NCBI GenBank assembly: GCA_945910005.1 | Contig: OX246746.1 | Span: forward strand, 24,493,987-24,557,986 | DNA length: 64,000 bases | From: Isoperla grammatica | Taxonomy: Eukaryota; Arthropoda; Insecta; Plecoptera; Perlodidae | Reading direction: 5' to 3' | Part shown: positions 50,312 to 63,720 of the stretch, one piece after another | How positions within the stretch are numbered: position 1 is the first letter of the stretch | Layout: the number at the start of each line of letters is the position of its first letter | Notes under the pieces: generated by a model | What the model saw: the letters and a program-made list of their open reading frames with translations, nothing else | Told to the model about the DNA's origin: nothing | Databases searched by the model: none | Made by a program: the position numbers and the translations under genes

Positions 50312-50790
50312 CAACGGACTGTACATGTACAGTTTACCTCAACGGACTGTACATGTACAGTTCACCTCAACGGACTGTACATTTACAGTTCACCTCAAAG
50401 GACTGTACAAGTACAGTTCATCTCAACGGACTGTACATGTGCAGTTCACCTCAACGGACTGTACATTTACAGTTCACCTCAAAGGACTGTACATGTACAG
50501 TTCACCTCAACGGACTGTACATGTACAGTTCATCTCAACGGACTGTACATGTACAGTTCACTTCAACGGACTGTACATGTACAGTTCACCACAACGGACT
50601 GTACATGTACAGTTCACCTCAACGGACTGTACATGTACAGTTCATCTCAACAGACTGTACATGTACAGTTCACCTCAACGGACTGTACATGTTCAGTTCA
50701 CCTCAACGGACTGTACATGTACAGTTCACTTCAACGAACTGTACATGTACAGTTCACCTCAACGGACTGTACATGTACAGTTCACCTGAA
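50312..50790. repeat. 28-bp minisatellite, ~17 copies, with palindromic core
   Basis: The unit is CGGACTGTACATGTACAG plus TTCACCTCAA, with substitutions in some copies (TTTACC, CATCTC, GTTCAG and similar). Each unit carries the palindrome ACTGTACATGTACAGT. Long open frames occur in all three forward frames, which is a property of the repeat. Confidence 0.95.
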
Positions 50791-52842
50791 CGTAGGGGCG
50801 AAGCTTCATAAGGCTTCTATGTCTAGTCTGTTTCTGTCTCAGTCACTCCTCTAGTAATACCGAATGACTCTATCCTCGTCGTACCCATTATGACGCCCTA
50901 TGAGTCTGTCCTTATCAACGCAGACACACGACCCCAACAATTTGACCCCGACACGAAGGTGGGTGTATGTACTGGCGATTTGTGTACTGCCAAACTTGTC
51001 TGAACGCTTTATTGACCCAGTTTGATTGACTCAATAGAAGACTAGTTTCCTATAGTTGCGGCCTTTGCCCTTGCGTGCAGGCAATGCTCGCGACGGTCGG
51101 GAGTCAATGTGGCCATTGAAGAACCTCTAGCCTGCCCTGCCTCGCGTGGCTGGCCTATCTATATAGGTTATAGGCACTACACACACAAACACAATACTTT
51201 AACAATGTTTTATAGTAATTAAATGGATTCAGGTATTTGTAATTCACATGGGTAGTCGCAATATTAATCCACGTAAAGTGAACGATATTTTATTTATATC
51301 TTGGTAACGCTTAAAGACATTGAAAATATGATTCATACGCGGAATTTGGTTTTGTATCTACTAAACAATTGATTGGAAAAGTTTAGGTAATCGTTACGAC
51401 TGTTATTCTTGTTTTTAATTTTATAATTAATAATGAAGTAGTACAATAATAATCGAAACGAAAGTGTTTTTTAGCTATTCAAATGTATTGTTTAGCTGGC
51501 ACAAAACCAAATCCCGGATAAGAATCACTTTTTAAATATCTTAAAGCGATCTCAAGATATCAATAAAACCGTTAATTTTCCTACTTCTAGACTCTACTAC
51601 GCGAAAGTAGAACAACTTTAAATTAAAAAATAAAACTTAAAACAACAACCGACAAAGACGTTCTTTTATGTATACTAATTCACGTTGTTATAGTTACACA
51701 CCGTTTATTTGAGGAGGTATATATTACATTATATTGCATCATACATATTACTTTATTTCGATTTGTAGTGTGCGTACGTTTTCGTGACGAATTTTGTTCA
51801 GCTGCAAATTTGCTCTTGTCTCTCATATCCTTGGAATTAAATCTCATTCTATTGGCAAATTATCCTATAATCCATTATTACTGTTACCTGATACAGACAT
51901 TAACAAAACGTTTACAATAAATAAATTATTCTCTATCACCGTGTAGATATTAATTAAGTTACGTTTGTTTATCTGCACATGATCTATATTAACTGTTTTC
52001 TTTAACTACACCTCCTGTATTCCGCTATAGGTTCTTCATGGCAAACTCTTCAGCGCACCTACCCTGACATACATTCCTCTCTTCCACAACACTAAACATC
52101 TGTTCATACACTAATATCATTCATACTTTTCACATACCTTTCTGTTAGAATAATTCCAATCTCACATAGGCCTATACATGCTGTGAATTATAGTCGGCAA
52201 GGGGGTAAACAATCAATTACTCTCCCTCTAGCTACCCCTCTCCCCCCCCCTCTCCATCCAACACCCTACTATAAAAATCAGCTGAATGAACAGACAACAT
52301 TTATTTACTTATTCATAGTGAAAGTAGCAATGATAAAAGAAGTGAGCACGGCTAGTTGAAGCTTTGCGAGCGGCGCTCTCGAAGCCAACACATCCGTGTG
52401 TTGTATATTACGAGTATTGAATACTAATTGGTGGGGATGCCAATAGATGCACGCGGTGAAACATGCGTTACGAATAAAACAATACGCTTCTTAAATTTAC
52501 TTGTTTTCTTGTGTATTGTCACTTTTATGTTGTTATAATTAAACATTTGTTAGATAAATGTAGAAAACAACTGGTTCCACAAAGCGCTCTGAAGGCTTAA
52601 ACTAAGGAATAATTTACTTAGTATTTTCGTAATAAGATTCTTCTAGTTTCGGTGCAACATGTTAAATCCCCCGTATAAATTAAATCATAATGAAAGAATG
52701 GGAAAGGAAGATAAATCTCTATTCTATTCCAAATTATATCCTTCATTATCATAACTTTGACTTGTTGAAAGTTCACACAACCACTAATACTAACCCTAAC
52801 ACTAACATTACCACTTACTTAATTTAAAAGTAGTTATTGATT
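50791..52842. other. GDF8/11 intron
   Basis: 50800-51170 is GC-richer than the surrounding intron, but I found no open frame with family resemblance or flanking splice sites. The rest is AT-rich and featureless. Confidence 0.45.
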
Positions 52843-52844
52843 GT

Positions 52845-52917
<73 letters not shown>
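52843..52917. repeat. (AT)n microsatellite
   Basis: About 75 bp of perfect AT dinucleotides. Confidence 0.95.
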
Positions 52918-52920
<3 letters not shown>

Positions 52921-53514
52921 CTACTTTTACATTATAAAATAAATAAATGTTTACAAAGCCACACACGACTGGCTTTTCTGTGGAACAATCCAAAAGAAAA
53001 TATGGTAGATGGATCTACAATTCAATACTTTCTCGGCCGGTGGGTGTTGAAATAAAACCGTAATTTACTGTTGTTATTTCGCCGCCTCGCACAATTTACT
53101 TTGTGTTTCTATGTGGAAAACATTTGGTATACATTCTTCTTTATCTTGCCTTACTTTAATATAAAACAAAACAATCCGATTAAGAAAATATTTTGTATCA
53201 ATATAATAATTATTATTTATAAAATTATACGTTAAATAAATATATTTTCCTTGGGCTTCCAACCAAACTGCATCGCTTATTCACAAGGCAAACTATCAAC
53301 AACAATAAAAAACATGTACACATATTTTTGGCATGTAAATCCACTCAAACTACTAGAAAGAGAGCCATAACAATCAAAGTCAATTTTCCTTATCCAACGC
53401 AGACAGAGGCTACGGGGAATGATGAGTCTCAACTATTGAAACAGCGCTTAATCAAACGTGTTCAGTAAAATCTTAAGAACGATACATTATAATAAAAAAG
53501 TCGTTACAAATCAA
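52918..53514. other. GDF8/11 intron
   Basis: No recognised feature. Confidence 0.5.
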
Positions 53515-53712
53515 CAGTTAGTTTCATAAGAACTCAAAAATGTGATTAACAAAAGTTAAAATATTGCATTCATTGCAGTTTTCATTGGGGAAACCAGTTG
53601 ATTATTCATTCTTCAACTGGCATAAAAAATAACAACCGTAAGGATGAAAAAATTTAAACTTTTTCACAAAGTAGAACATTGTTTAGTCACCACTTTTTCA
53701 ATGTTGTATATC
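53515..53712 (-). repeat. Dispersed repeat, copy 2 (partner at 14.0 kb)
   Basis: Reverse-complement counterpart of 13965-14180; see the shared blocks listed there. Confidence 0.5.
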
Positions 53713-53764
53713 GTTTTCTAGTTACTACTAAAACACGTTATTTGGCGCGGTTTTTATAGTTAGA

Positions 53765-53965
53765 CTACCCCTTCCCGTTAGTATTAGCTTTTCGAGCCCC
53801 AAAAGAGTTGTGGGATAGATATCAAGAAGTGTCCAAGGGCTGTTTGTACAACTTAATCCCAGAATGACCGTATAACTGAGGAAACCCTTGAGTAACGACA
53901 GCCAGTTGTGGGAATCGAACCCACGAGCAGTTGGTTTAGAGTATCGCCTACTACCGCCCAGCCTA
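53765..53965 (-). mobile_element. tRNA-headed SINE, family 1-like body
   Basis: On the minus strand, TGGGTTCGATTCCCAC (B box, about 53926-53911) forms a good TPsiC-like arm. It is followed by GGTTTCCTCAG and CATTCTGGG, echoing the body of the other family-1 copies. The D-arm side (GGGCGGTAGTAGGC) is tRNA-like. Confidence 0.55.
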
Positions 53966-54585
53966 CGTCATAAAGCGTCCTACTCACTCACACTGACTCA
54001 TACTTTGCTTCATCCCTATCAGTATCACTCACCACATCCCATCCCATCAAGTGACTAGGCTAATCGTTATGATTTAGTGAGAATGCAGTAGTCACACATT
54101 ATCATACGCCTCTTGTTTTATTGAGCATCTTGATTCAAATTGTTACGAAACTGGTTGACATGCATCATGCATGCAATACCTAAGGTTCCAACAATCAACT
54201 ATATTAAATGTGTCTGTACTTCATAAAAATAATTTCCTGGAACTGAATTAACAAGAGAAATCTTGTTAATTACACATTTAATGAAACATATTAATGATGC
54301 GTTTTACAATCTTGTTAGTCCTGGTGATAGGAATATAAACATGTAAAATAGCTACGTCTATCTAAAATATTATGCAGTTTCGTTGTTCCCAATCTTAAAT
54401 CAACTTTTTAAATTATTTTTAATTACTTTAACAGTTCTGTGTGGATAGTTGTGATGATACAGCTGCTCCGGTTGAGCACTTTGGACCTGATGTTAGCCAG
54501 TAATCGGTAATTGTGGTGTCTCCCAATCAAAGATTGTCCATTTGTAATAATTCGAACTTTTATAACATGTGCTTCTTTAATATTC
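53966..54585. other. GDF8/11 intron
   Basis: Only a 10-bp-stem hairpin (54246-54271) was noted. Confidence 0.5.
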
Positions 54586-54589
54586 ATTA

Positions 54590-54690
54590 ATTAGAGCCAT
54601 CCGTGGGGGCACATGTATGCCACCTAGGGACGTGGGTTCGAATACCCACAACATGCCTTTTCACGAATGCGATGATTTCAACAATAAAGA
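54590..54690 (+). mobile_element. tRNA-derived SINE head, family 2-like
   Basis: CTAGGGACGTGGG followed by TTCGAATACCCAC matches the head region of the copies at 36.4 and 55.6 kb, and the B box is intact. Confidence 0.5.
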
Positions 54691-55545
54691 TTTAAAGTAT
54701 CAAGAATGATCATAGTCATTATCATTAGATGTAAGTAAGGTTAAGTCACTTTGAAACTAATATTTACAGTATACCTGTAGAGTGCCTTAGAAATTTATTT
54801 TAATAATTTCATCTGGGAAACAAATTGATACGTCTGTGAATGCTTTTATAGCGTAGGTAGAGTTCTGCAGTATGTTCGTGCGCACTAACATAGGTCGACT
54901 CTTTTGCCACACCTATTGGGTGAGATGTTATTACTGGCACGTGTACGTGAATTACTCATACCCCCCCCCCCCCCCTCCTACCCCCGCCCCCGCAATACAC
55001 CAGACATTAGTAGAGTGGCGTCATTAATCATGATACAAAAGACCCGCATTGTTAAATGTTTTAAGCTAAATTGCATTTTAATAGCTTTTGATTTAGTGGG
55101 GTTTCGTTCGTGAAATCGCACGCCACATGACTGAGGTACCCACCTAGACCTAACTTTGTATAAGAAAGAAACGCAAAGTGTTCATACGATATAAAATATG
55201 CCATATTATGTCCTGTCCGTCCTGGGATGTAATTTAAATTTTCGTATTGATGAAAAAAATCGTAAATTTGAGAGGTGACAGAAATACAAAAAGTTCACAC
55301 TACTATAAGTTAAATTGCTATTTTTGTATAAATGCAATTTATCTATCTTCCGATTCTCTCGTTTTTGTTGTTATGTTTTAGGTAGATAGCAATTGTGTAT
55401 GTCTACGGTAGTCATTATTATCGTAGACCATATAAGGATAAATTGCTAAAATTATGACTATATGGTTTAAGAGAATGCTCTTTTGACACCATTGTTCATG
55501 TAGAACATGTGTTGCTATGCAATGATGGTTGGACGCATGGCGTCA
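54691..55545. other. GDF8/11 intron
   Basis: It contains a C15 run (54961-54975). No gene. Confidence 0.5.
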
Positions 55546-55640
55546 TGCGGTTGGGGCTCAGAGGGTCCTAAGTGTGGGTCTCCTAGGGACGTGAGTCCAC
55601 ATACCGTGTAACTGTATAAGACATAGGTATATCTTAATTC
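55546..55640 (+). mobile_element. tRNA-headed SINE, family 2 (degenerate)
   Basis: Shares CATGCGGTTGG, TAGGGACGTG and TAAGACAT with 36396-36465. The B box is damaged (GTGAGTCCACATACC). Confidence 0.5.
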
Positions 55641-56179
55641 TTCTTTATCTTCATGTATCACCTCTAATGGTCTGGAAAAAGCACAATTGCAATAATAGGG
55701 TCAACAAAACATTTTATTTTCTAAATACTTTTAGATTACATATTTCATTGTCACTATTTGTTTGGATGGATCTTTTCATTACTGATTCACTTCCGATATA
55801 CAAATGTTTGACATATTTTCATTAAACGGAGTTTAACCTTGTCGAACCGCAAAACAATAGTTAACTCGAAGTTTTAAAATAGAGTTCTAAACTAAATTTG
55901 AAGTGTTTATTTTTTCAAACACTCAAGTTTAATCTTACATAATATCCTAGTTTGATTTTCTTTATTGGATTAGCACATTGCATAGCACACGCTGTACATA
56001 CTTTACAGTTGACACGTTTTATGCAATAGATAACATAATATCATTTACATGTTGTTGTTTTTTGTTATGTAAAAACGTAATGTTTCTATTTCTACTTATA
56101 ATTTGTGTTTTGTCGTTCTGATCAGCGGTTGTAATACTGTCTTGTAGATCGCGTAGTCTATATTATGAGTATTGCTAGC
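55641..56179. other. GDF8/11 intron
   Basis: AT-rich, no feature. Confidence 0.5.
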
Positions 56180-57445
56180 GTCAAGCTTCTCCGTTACGCG
56201 CTGTTGAAATGTTGAAATCTTGAAGCAAAGGTAACTCCAGGCATAGTTGCACGTGAATTACGAACACAATTAAGAGCGTTCGGCAGTAGGAGTTTTACAG
56301 ATGTATTGGCCGTCAACTAATAACTCTTAAGGAGGGAAGCCACAGCAAATCTTAACTTTTAATGTATGGGACCAATCACGCTAAAACTTGCAGACATTGT
56401 TCAGACACTTTAAAAACTAAGATTTAAAAAAAAAATAAAAAAAAAATATATATATCCATTGTTATTTAAATTTTCATTGTTATTACAACAATACTCATGG
56501 GGCAAGCTGTAACAAGAGAACCAATAAAGATAAACTACTTTTTTAAATTTTTTATTGAAGATGGATAGACATGCAACAAATAAGTGTATCGCTAGTTAGA
56601 CATTGTTAATATTATGGAAGCTTTTAGCTTTTAATTTCCATTTTTTTATTAAGAAACAAATTCCCAAATTTATAAGTAGTGAATTATTTTTTTTTCTCGA
56701 GTACTAATAATCATGCAGATTTCATGATACACTTTTTCATCTTAAATCTATTAAGGATAACACACACAAAAAATCATTTTTGTGGGACAAGTAGTTTGCA
56801 AGATATGATTTTCTCCATACTAAATTGTGTATGAAAAAAAGATAAGCCAGAAAGAGGCTTTAAAGTTTAGAGTTTCAGCGCAAAAACGATGTACATGCAT
56901 CATTCAAATGTAAAAAAAACCATATTACATTAGTTATTTTCCTTGTTTGGGTTAAAATATTAACTCATTAAGGTTCAAAGTAATCAATGTCAAATTTTGA
57001 AAAAAGTCGATTTTTTTTAATTTCAAGCAGTTATTCTGTGGCTTCCCTCCTTAAACTAACAGTAGGATTATTATAAATATTTACCTACTTGTAGAGGGAT
57101 GTCATATCTACGCATGGTATGAAGTGCATTTGTGACCACCCTATTAAAAAATAATGTACCCATTTTTGAACAGTCTCCGTATTATTTCGCCGAACATTTT
57201 TGACGAAAGTAATTTGTTAGCATAACTGAAACATGAGTATATTATTTTCGAGCAGGCTTGTCACAAATAGACTTAATACCATGCGTAGATATAACATCCC
57301 TCTGCAAGTAGGTAAATTTTCATAATATTCCTACTATCTGTTTCAGAGAAATTAGTTGACTACAAACATCATAACTACTTTCGAACGCTCTTAAAGCAAT
57401 TTCAAAAGTAGATTCGCGCTCAACGCGCGTTAGCCACATTTCAAA
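56180..57445. mobile_element. Old foldback element interrupted by a later insertion
   Basis: Right arm 57240-57445 is the diverged reverse complement of a left arm made of 56180-56326 plus 57055-57130. Matching blocks include TTAAGAGCGTTCG, GTCAACTAAT, TTTACCTACTTG-AGAGGGATG and ATATCTACGCATGGTAT. The left arm is split by the TTAA-flanked element at 56331-57050. Without that insert the foldback would be about 540 bp. No coding capacity. The outer ends are approximate. Confidence 0.8.
56331..57050. mobile_element. 720-bp TTAA-flanked TIR element
   Basis: A 15-bp perfect terminal inverted repeat (GGAGGGAAGCCACAG and its complement at 57036-57050) is flanked by TTAA on both sides (56327-56330 and 57051-57054). 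The TTAA target is the hallmark of piggyBac-type transposition. The interior is AT-rich without a transposase frame, so this is a non-autonomous copy. Confidence 0.88.
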
Positions 57446-60400
57446 TACGGTCTTATAATTTAAGGACGTTTTATTTCGTATGTTACAAAAAAACTTTAGA
57501 TTGTATTTGATTACTGCAGGTATATGAAAATTGGTATCACTGTTTGAAAAAATTGGTACCGTATCACTATAGTACATAGACTAGTCTACGTTGGTCACAA
57601 ATACGTTGCGCGCATCGTATCATGGTGACTACCTATTATTATTCATTTGAAAATAAAATAGTGTTAACATTGAAAGATATTGGAGGAAAAACAATTCTCA
57701 TATTCAACAAGCAATATAAGGATAAGGAAATAAATATATCAAAATATCAAAATACTTGCTCGGCTCAAAAATTATTCTGACAACATTGATTCTATATCTA
57801 CGGTAGGAACATTTTCCTTTCCTTTCCCAATGTTTGATAAAACTTGATTATCTTTCTAAGATGGATTTAATAAAACTATTCTCTTGTGCAATTCAAAAAA
57901 CACTGGTAACATTGTTTCATTACGCGGTTCAGATCTCCGTATAACGTAAGAAATGGCGAGATAAACTCACAACACACAACTGTCCTAAAAACATTCGTCC
58001 GTTGACATTTTAAAACGCGGGAAATAAAATGACTAAAATTGACCACTAAAACACTTTTTTGCAACAGCTATTATGATGATCGTCAGAATTTCATGTTACT
58101 ACTGTTATCCGTTCACCGGGTCTTGTTAGTGTTTTAAATCTCTTCGCACATGAAGTGTCGTGTTTCCATAGAGCTTAATACAAAGAACCTTAGTTTCTAA
58201 GAGCTAGAATGGCCGTTCTTTGCTGTCCATACGTGTGTATTTGCACAGTCTACCTACGTAAGCGCTATCTATTGATTTTTTTAGATCAATAAAGTAATTA
58301 TAGTAAATTTAACACATGCAACAAACACTTTTAGACAGTAACGTATGTTACGGGTGATAGGGAAATACTGCATGTATACATGAATAAAATTACTATAAAT
58401 AATTCGAGAAGTGATTAAGTGCCAAATGCAGATGACAATGCCAAATTATGTATGCGCGTACAATTAAAGACAGGGAGTTTTGATTATTCTGTATATCTTA
58501 AAGTAATGTGTTGAAAGAGATTAAAGTGCCATGTACTTGTATGGGTAGTTATTATGATTAATTAACATTCAAATGTTCTGGACTCATCCAAAAATTACTC
58601 TCCAGTGTTTTAAAATTGTTACAAGGAAATACAAATGCTACAATTCTCTAGAGAGTTAAATTTTATTTTATTTTGTTTTATTTTATGTTATGGCTATAAA
58701 GGTAATACTATGCTAATAATAATTCCTTTCATGATTATTAATTTTTTCAATTTAACTGGTACATACTGTTTGTGAAACTCGCATGTATGTTTTATAATAT
58801 TTTACAATCGAGCTATAAGTAAACATTTCCGTAGCTTTCAACTTTTGAAATATTGTGCTGCTAGAGCAAAATTACATCGTACATGAAAGCATTTTACATT
58901 TCAAAACCATACATACAAAAGGTTATCGTTAAAATGCTATCTCAGTGTATTCTTGTTTGTTACATTAAATAATCATAATTATCGGATCTTGCCAAAGGCA
59001 TATTTCCTTTTAATGTGTTTGTGCTTGGTTGCTAGAACTTTCCATCAACATCTTGTCATCGGGAAAACACATCATATTCATATATAATTTATTTATAATA
59101 TTATATGTGTTGCGGAAATATTGCGTTAGTAAATGCATCACCCCACAGTTCTATCACCTATTCTATATAAAACGAAGTGATTTTGAGGTGGATTTGAGAA
59201 ATCCACTATTGTGTTTAAGGTTAATTCATTCTTTTAGGGGCGGACCACGATTTTATTTGTAGTCTCATATAGCCAAGCATGTCATGGAAAATGGAAAAAA
59301 GGTGTTTTGATGTTTTTTATTTTTTATTTTATACCTTTTAGTCTCTACCAAATTTGTGCACTAAGTATTTCAACGCCAAAATTAAGGCCTCCCCCCCCCC
59401 CCCCCCCCACACACACACACAAAACACCTTTTCCAGTAAAATGTCTTTTAAAGATGTGTGTTGTCATCGGAAATGGAGTCGTAGGAAAAATTTTGAGAAA
59501 ATCTGTACGGTTTAGAAGTGGATCAAAAATCGAATGCAAAATTTGACATTTGAAACCGTGGCTACGAGTTCCAGATTCAAATCATGGTAATTCAGTTGTA
59601 TGTGCAATGTATGAATGAATGAGATGGGAAATGAATGTATTAAAGTGAAACGAAACGTTAAAAAATCCCATCAAATATTTAGACGCAGCTGGAGGAAATG
59701 CTTCTCATTTAAATTGGTAACAACTTCGCACTTTTATAAGTCAACAAAAAACTTTAACCAACAATAATTTCGCTAGTTTGCCAAAATTGCTAGCATTAGC
59801 TTGGAGGACGAATCTAGTGCGTAAAAGTGTTTACAACAACACTCATAATTCATGCATCAAGGTACAGTCTGGTATACATGTTCATTGCTTTATGAACCAG
59901 TGTGGAGAATTATTGGCAATGATTTTATTATTTATACGATTATTTATTTATATTACTTATATTATATTATTTATTTATACGAGAGTGATATGCCGAAGGT
60001 CTGTCATGGTTCACGTGGCGAATTGCATGGTACACATCTGAACTTAAAACGACGTACCTGCTAATGTATTGATTTTTAAGATAACACTTATATGAAACCG
60101 TATTTAGTTCACACATGAATGGTCGTTACAATAATTACTTAAAAATCATAGACACAATAGTTAACTTGTTATAGCGATTCACGCATCAAACATGGAAAAA
60201 CTAGCAACAAATGTTGATTTTCTCCACTGCAATTAGTGAAAAACTAATAATCGGCTTTGGACGTGAGCGCTTTGAGAATGTTCTGTTACACCATAAATAC
60301 ATTATCTTTCCAGATAGAAAGTGCCCTGAACGAACATGTATAGCATGTAATTACACTAATATGCAGTGTGCGTATTTTCAAAGCCCAATCGCACGTTATA

Positions 60401-60985
60401 ACAACATATTCTGAGTTATATTTGTGAAATAATCCGTATCTATAAATATGTATCGTATGAACTGGTTATTCTTCAAGATTTGTATGTGCGTCTACAAAAA
60501 TAAATTTCGAGAATACTGGCTTCTTAAAATTTTTAAATGAAAACTATTGTTTTCCCTATAGTGGCTACATTGAGTATCTTCGCCCTCCTATCAATCGTGA
60601 CTATGAGCACTAACGCCTTCTCTAGGTAACTTTACAGCCGTATAAATCCGGCCAATGGTAGCGATCCTAATATGTCAGTTAGAAAAATACTTGTCTAGGA
60701 ACAAAATCTTATGAAAGTGTGTAAAGAGATCCCAACTGAACAGAATTAAACAAGAATACTATGTGCTTAGATTATTGAAATAACCATGCAAACAGTTGCT
60801 ATTGTAGAATACGTAACAGATAAAATTCACATACACGTTGCATAAATTTGTAATATCTCTCTGTTCAGTATTAGTTCACTGTTCTTCTGACCTGGTATTC
60901 ATATGTTCTTCTGATCAAATTTTAATTTATGGCATGCAGCCAAATTTTTCAAAGCAACAAGCTTTGTTACACAAATTAATTAATT
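57446..60985. other. GDF8/11 intron
   Basis: No exon recognised. Contains a C18 run followed by (CA)n (59391-59422). Frames at 59029, 59307, 59778 and 60211 carry no recognised domain. Confidence 0.45.
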
Positions 60986-61053
60986 AGTGAGTGAGTGAGT
61001 GAGTAAGTGAGTGAGTGAGTGAGTGAGTGAGTGAGTTAGTTAGTTAGTTAGTG
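60986..61053. repeat. (GAGT)n / (TTAG)n microsatellite
   Basis: Twelve or so GAGT units, then four TTAG units; the change of unit is by single-base substitution. Confidence 0.9.
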
Positions 61054-61630
61054 AAAAAAATATCAGTTGCATTAACTTTTCTCACATACTTTCGACTACT
61101 CCAATGTTCTTACTTCATATTATCAGCTCGCAAGTTTTACTTTACGAAGTGGTTTACCCTGTTATAAGTTATGTTCTCATTGTGATCAATTTGGCTTACG
61201 ATAAAAGTAAACACCCAAAAGATGAGAGAATTATTTTCGGTGATGTTAAAAAAGTATAACAATCAAAATTCAGGCGGTGACATAGGTTTATAGTTTGCAG
61301 AGATTCAGTAAGTTTGTTTATAATGGCTAATATAATAATTAATTACTCAAATTTCATTAATGATATCCGTATTTATTTATTCCGAGTTCTATCTTAGCTA
61401 TAAATAGATTCATTAATATCTATTTCTGAATTCAAGACGGTGTTGATTCATCATTGCACAGCCTATTACACAGGAACGGCTGGCTATTCAATCACTTATA
61501 TTATGAACTATAGTCACTAAGTTATCGCTTTTTTACTAACAAAGTACTCTTTACTAACCAAACTCCTTCACATTTCATTACAACAATATCTTTGTCGCTC
61601 TTCAGATGACGACCTTTGCTCTATCTATCT
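61054..61630. other. GDF8/11 intron
   Basis: AT-rich; nothing recognised. Confidence 0.5.
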
Positions 61631-61644
61631 CCCCCCCCCCCCCT

Positions 61645-61677
<33 letters not shown>

Positions 61678-61678
61678 A
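61631..61678. repeat. C-run and (TC)n tract
   Basis: C13, T, C6, then 14 TC dinucleotides. A second (TC)n tract lies at 61973-62002. Confidence 0.9.
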
Positions 61679-63483
61679 GCTAGAGCTGTCTACATAACAT
61701 CAGCGGTAGCGTAAACTTGTTGCTCAGATGTAATACACACCACATGGAATGAAGAATGTTTCCCAAATATATACCACAATTTAGATATTATAAGTTGCAA
61801 TTAATTGTTTAAAACAAAGTGAGCATAGTAACTAACTCAGCTACGATTAATCGTATTATTTCTTCTAACAACTTGTAAGCATTCAATTCAAAGTAATTAT
61901 TTTACCGTTGTAACTTGTGATGTTGACAAAGGAAGTTAATATGTTTCCGGTATCTAAGGCACCAGCAGGGTAGACTCTCTCTCTCTCTCTTTCTCTCTCT
62001 CTACAGGTCCTGAAAGGCTCCTTAATCAGGGCCTTAAAGACACCCACACAATATAATCGAATAGCTCGTCCGCCAGAGATTTCGAATTTACCGCTTGTAA
62101 CGGCCGTGGATCTGGGTGGGTCTACGCATCCTCGACCTTCGATCATTCGCTACTCGTCAACGAACTTGTTTCCACCCTACATCGCGAGACCGACCGACCC
62201 CCCCCCCCCTCACCCTCACCCACAACTTATCAGCAAGCCTCTTGTTTATCACAGTACATAGTAGGCCTAAGAAGCGAATGCATAAAAGGAAAATTTCGTA
62301 AAACGTCCGCCTCGTAGGCCACGCGGGAAATAATGATTTTGATTCGATTATCGATTATCGATCTCGGGGAGCGCGCGGTTGATTGAGAGGGCAGTGGAAC
62401 AACGAGAGGGGGAGTCCCCTGTCCACTAGCTGGCCCCTGCTACGTACGTACGCTTACCATGCCAAATATAAGCTTCACAAGATGACAATACGCCAATTTA
62501 TGTAACAGGCAGGAATGCACTGGGACAAAAAAACAACTTAAAACATGTCCTAGAGCTTATATAACAGAGCGGTCAAGCCAAAATAACAAAAGTGTTTTTT
62601 TTTTTTTTTTAGTAACAGCCTTTCAAGGTTTACATTTTTGTGTAATCACCAGTTAGGTACAAAGCCTACTAACAGCTGTAGTCACTTCCGCTGAGTTAGT
62701 GTAGGCGGTAGTTTAGCGCAAGGCACACCCTACGCAGTGGCGCAGCCAGGGTTTGGGTTTACGGACATACAACGGGTGCCGACTCTTACTAAGCAACCGC
62801 TTATAAAATCAGTAGCCGTGTAGGACTAGGAGTTATAATGGGGTTGCAGGCTACTGCTTCTAGATCAAACTCGATGTTTAGGTTATGTTTATGTTAATTT
62901 AAATTATAATTTAAATTAAATATACATAAATTGTTTTTCCTGAAAATGGTCATGGTCATTATGGTCTCTCGATCATAATATTTAAACAAGCAATTGTATT
63001 AGTAACCTTATTTATCTGATTTAAAAAGCAAAATGATAAAACTTTATACGTGAAAATGCCCAGTTGTGTTGAACTGAATGTGATAGGATTAGTTTGACAA
63101 TAGGCACTGTAGTCTATTTCTGAAGATCAGTCTCATTTGATTTATCCTAAAATTCCAAGAAAGGATAAATGAAACTGTGTAGTCATAGATAATCAACACT
63201 TCTAATAGATCAGCCAGTAAAAAAATTTAAAAACTTTTTCAAAATCCAAAAGTATGAAGATCGATTTTTTTTTTAAATATTGATGTGTTATCATTTTTAT
63301 GTAGGCCTAACTGCGACTGAAGAGACCTTCAATTCTGTAATCTATACAGCTGTACAAAATTGTGTACAATATTGTGCTATCTGTCATTCGGGAAAAATGA
63401 AAAAGTATGTCCTATGTCCTCTTAATTAGAATTTTATTTTTTTAATAAAAGAATTAAAAAAAAAAAACGAAAGAAAGTTTTGA
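61679..63483. other. GDF8/11 intron
   Basis: No supported exon. A CAGTGGCGCAGCCAGG word at about 62736 looks like a DNA-transposon end without a partner. Other landmarks are a C12 run (62198-62209) and a T18 run near 62594. Confidence 0.45.
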
Positions 63484-63720
63484 ATGTGTGAGTGCAATGT
63501 TTGTGGTCCCACCTCGCACGCGCTTCACAGGCGAACCAGCGAGTGTATTTTGGCAGGCCACCCTTGCCCACTATGTCGGACGAGCTCCAACGACTCACAT
63601 GACATTCATCAATGCTATTTTAACACTAGAGATCACTGGACTTTATTTCCTTTAATTAAAATTTTCCCCGATTTCTTAAGCAAGGACGACGTATGCAGTA
63701 CTGAAATTATGCGTTTTTAA
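63484..63720 (+). other. Cys/His-rich 78-codon frame
   Basis: The first 50 codons are GC-richer than the flanks and encode CNVC followed by HPCPLC about 20 residues later, plus further Cys and His. The spacing resembles a zinc-ribbon or treble-clef knuckle. An in-frame TGA directly precedes the ATG, and no clear promoter or splice site was seen. It may be a transposon or gene fragment, or chance. Confidence 0.2.

Noticed and set aside
50312..50790. CRISPR array
   Set aside because: The repeat units are contiguous, with no unique spacers, and the genome is eukaryotic.
50258..50854. Three overlapping frames of 152-198 codons
   Set aside because: Product of the 28-bp tandem repeat; all three frames give the same cyclic peptide.
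62736..62760. DNA-transposon terminus CAGTGGCGCAGCCAGG (also near 5800)
   Set aside because: No complementary end or target duplication was found in range.
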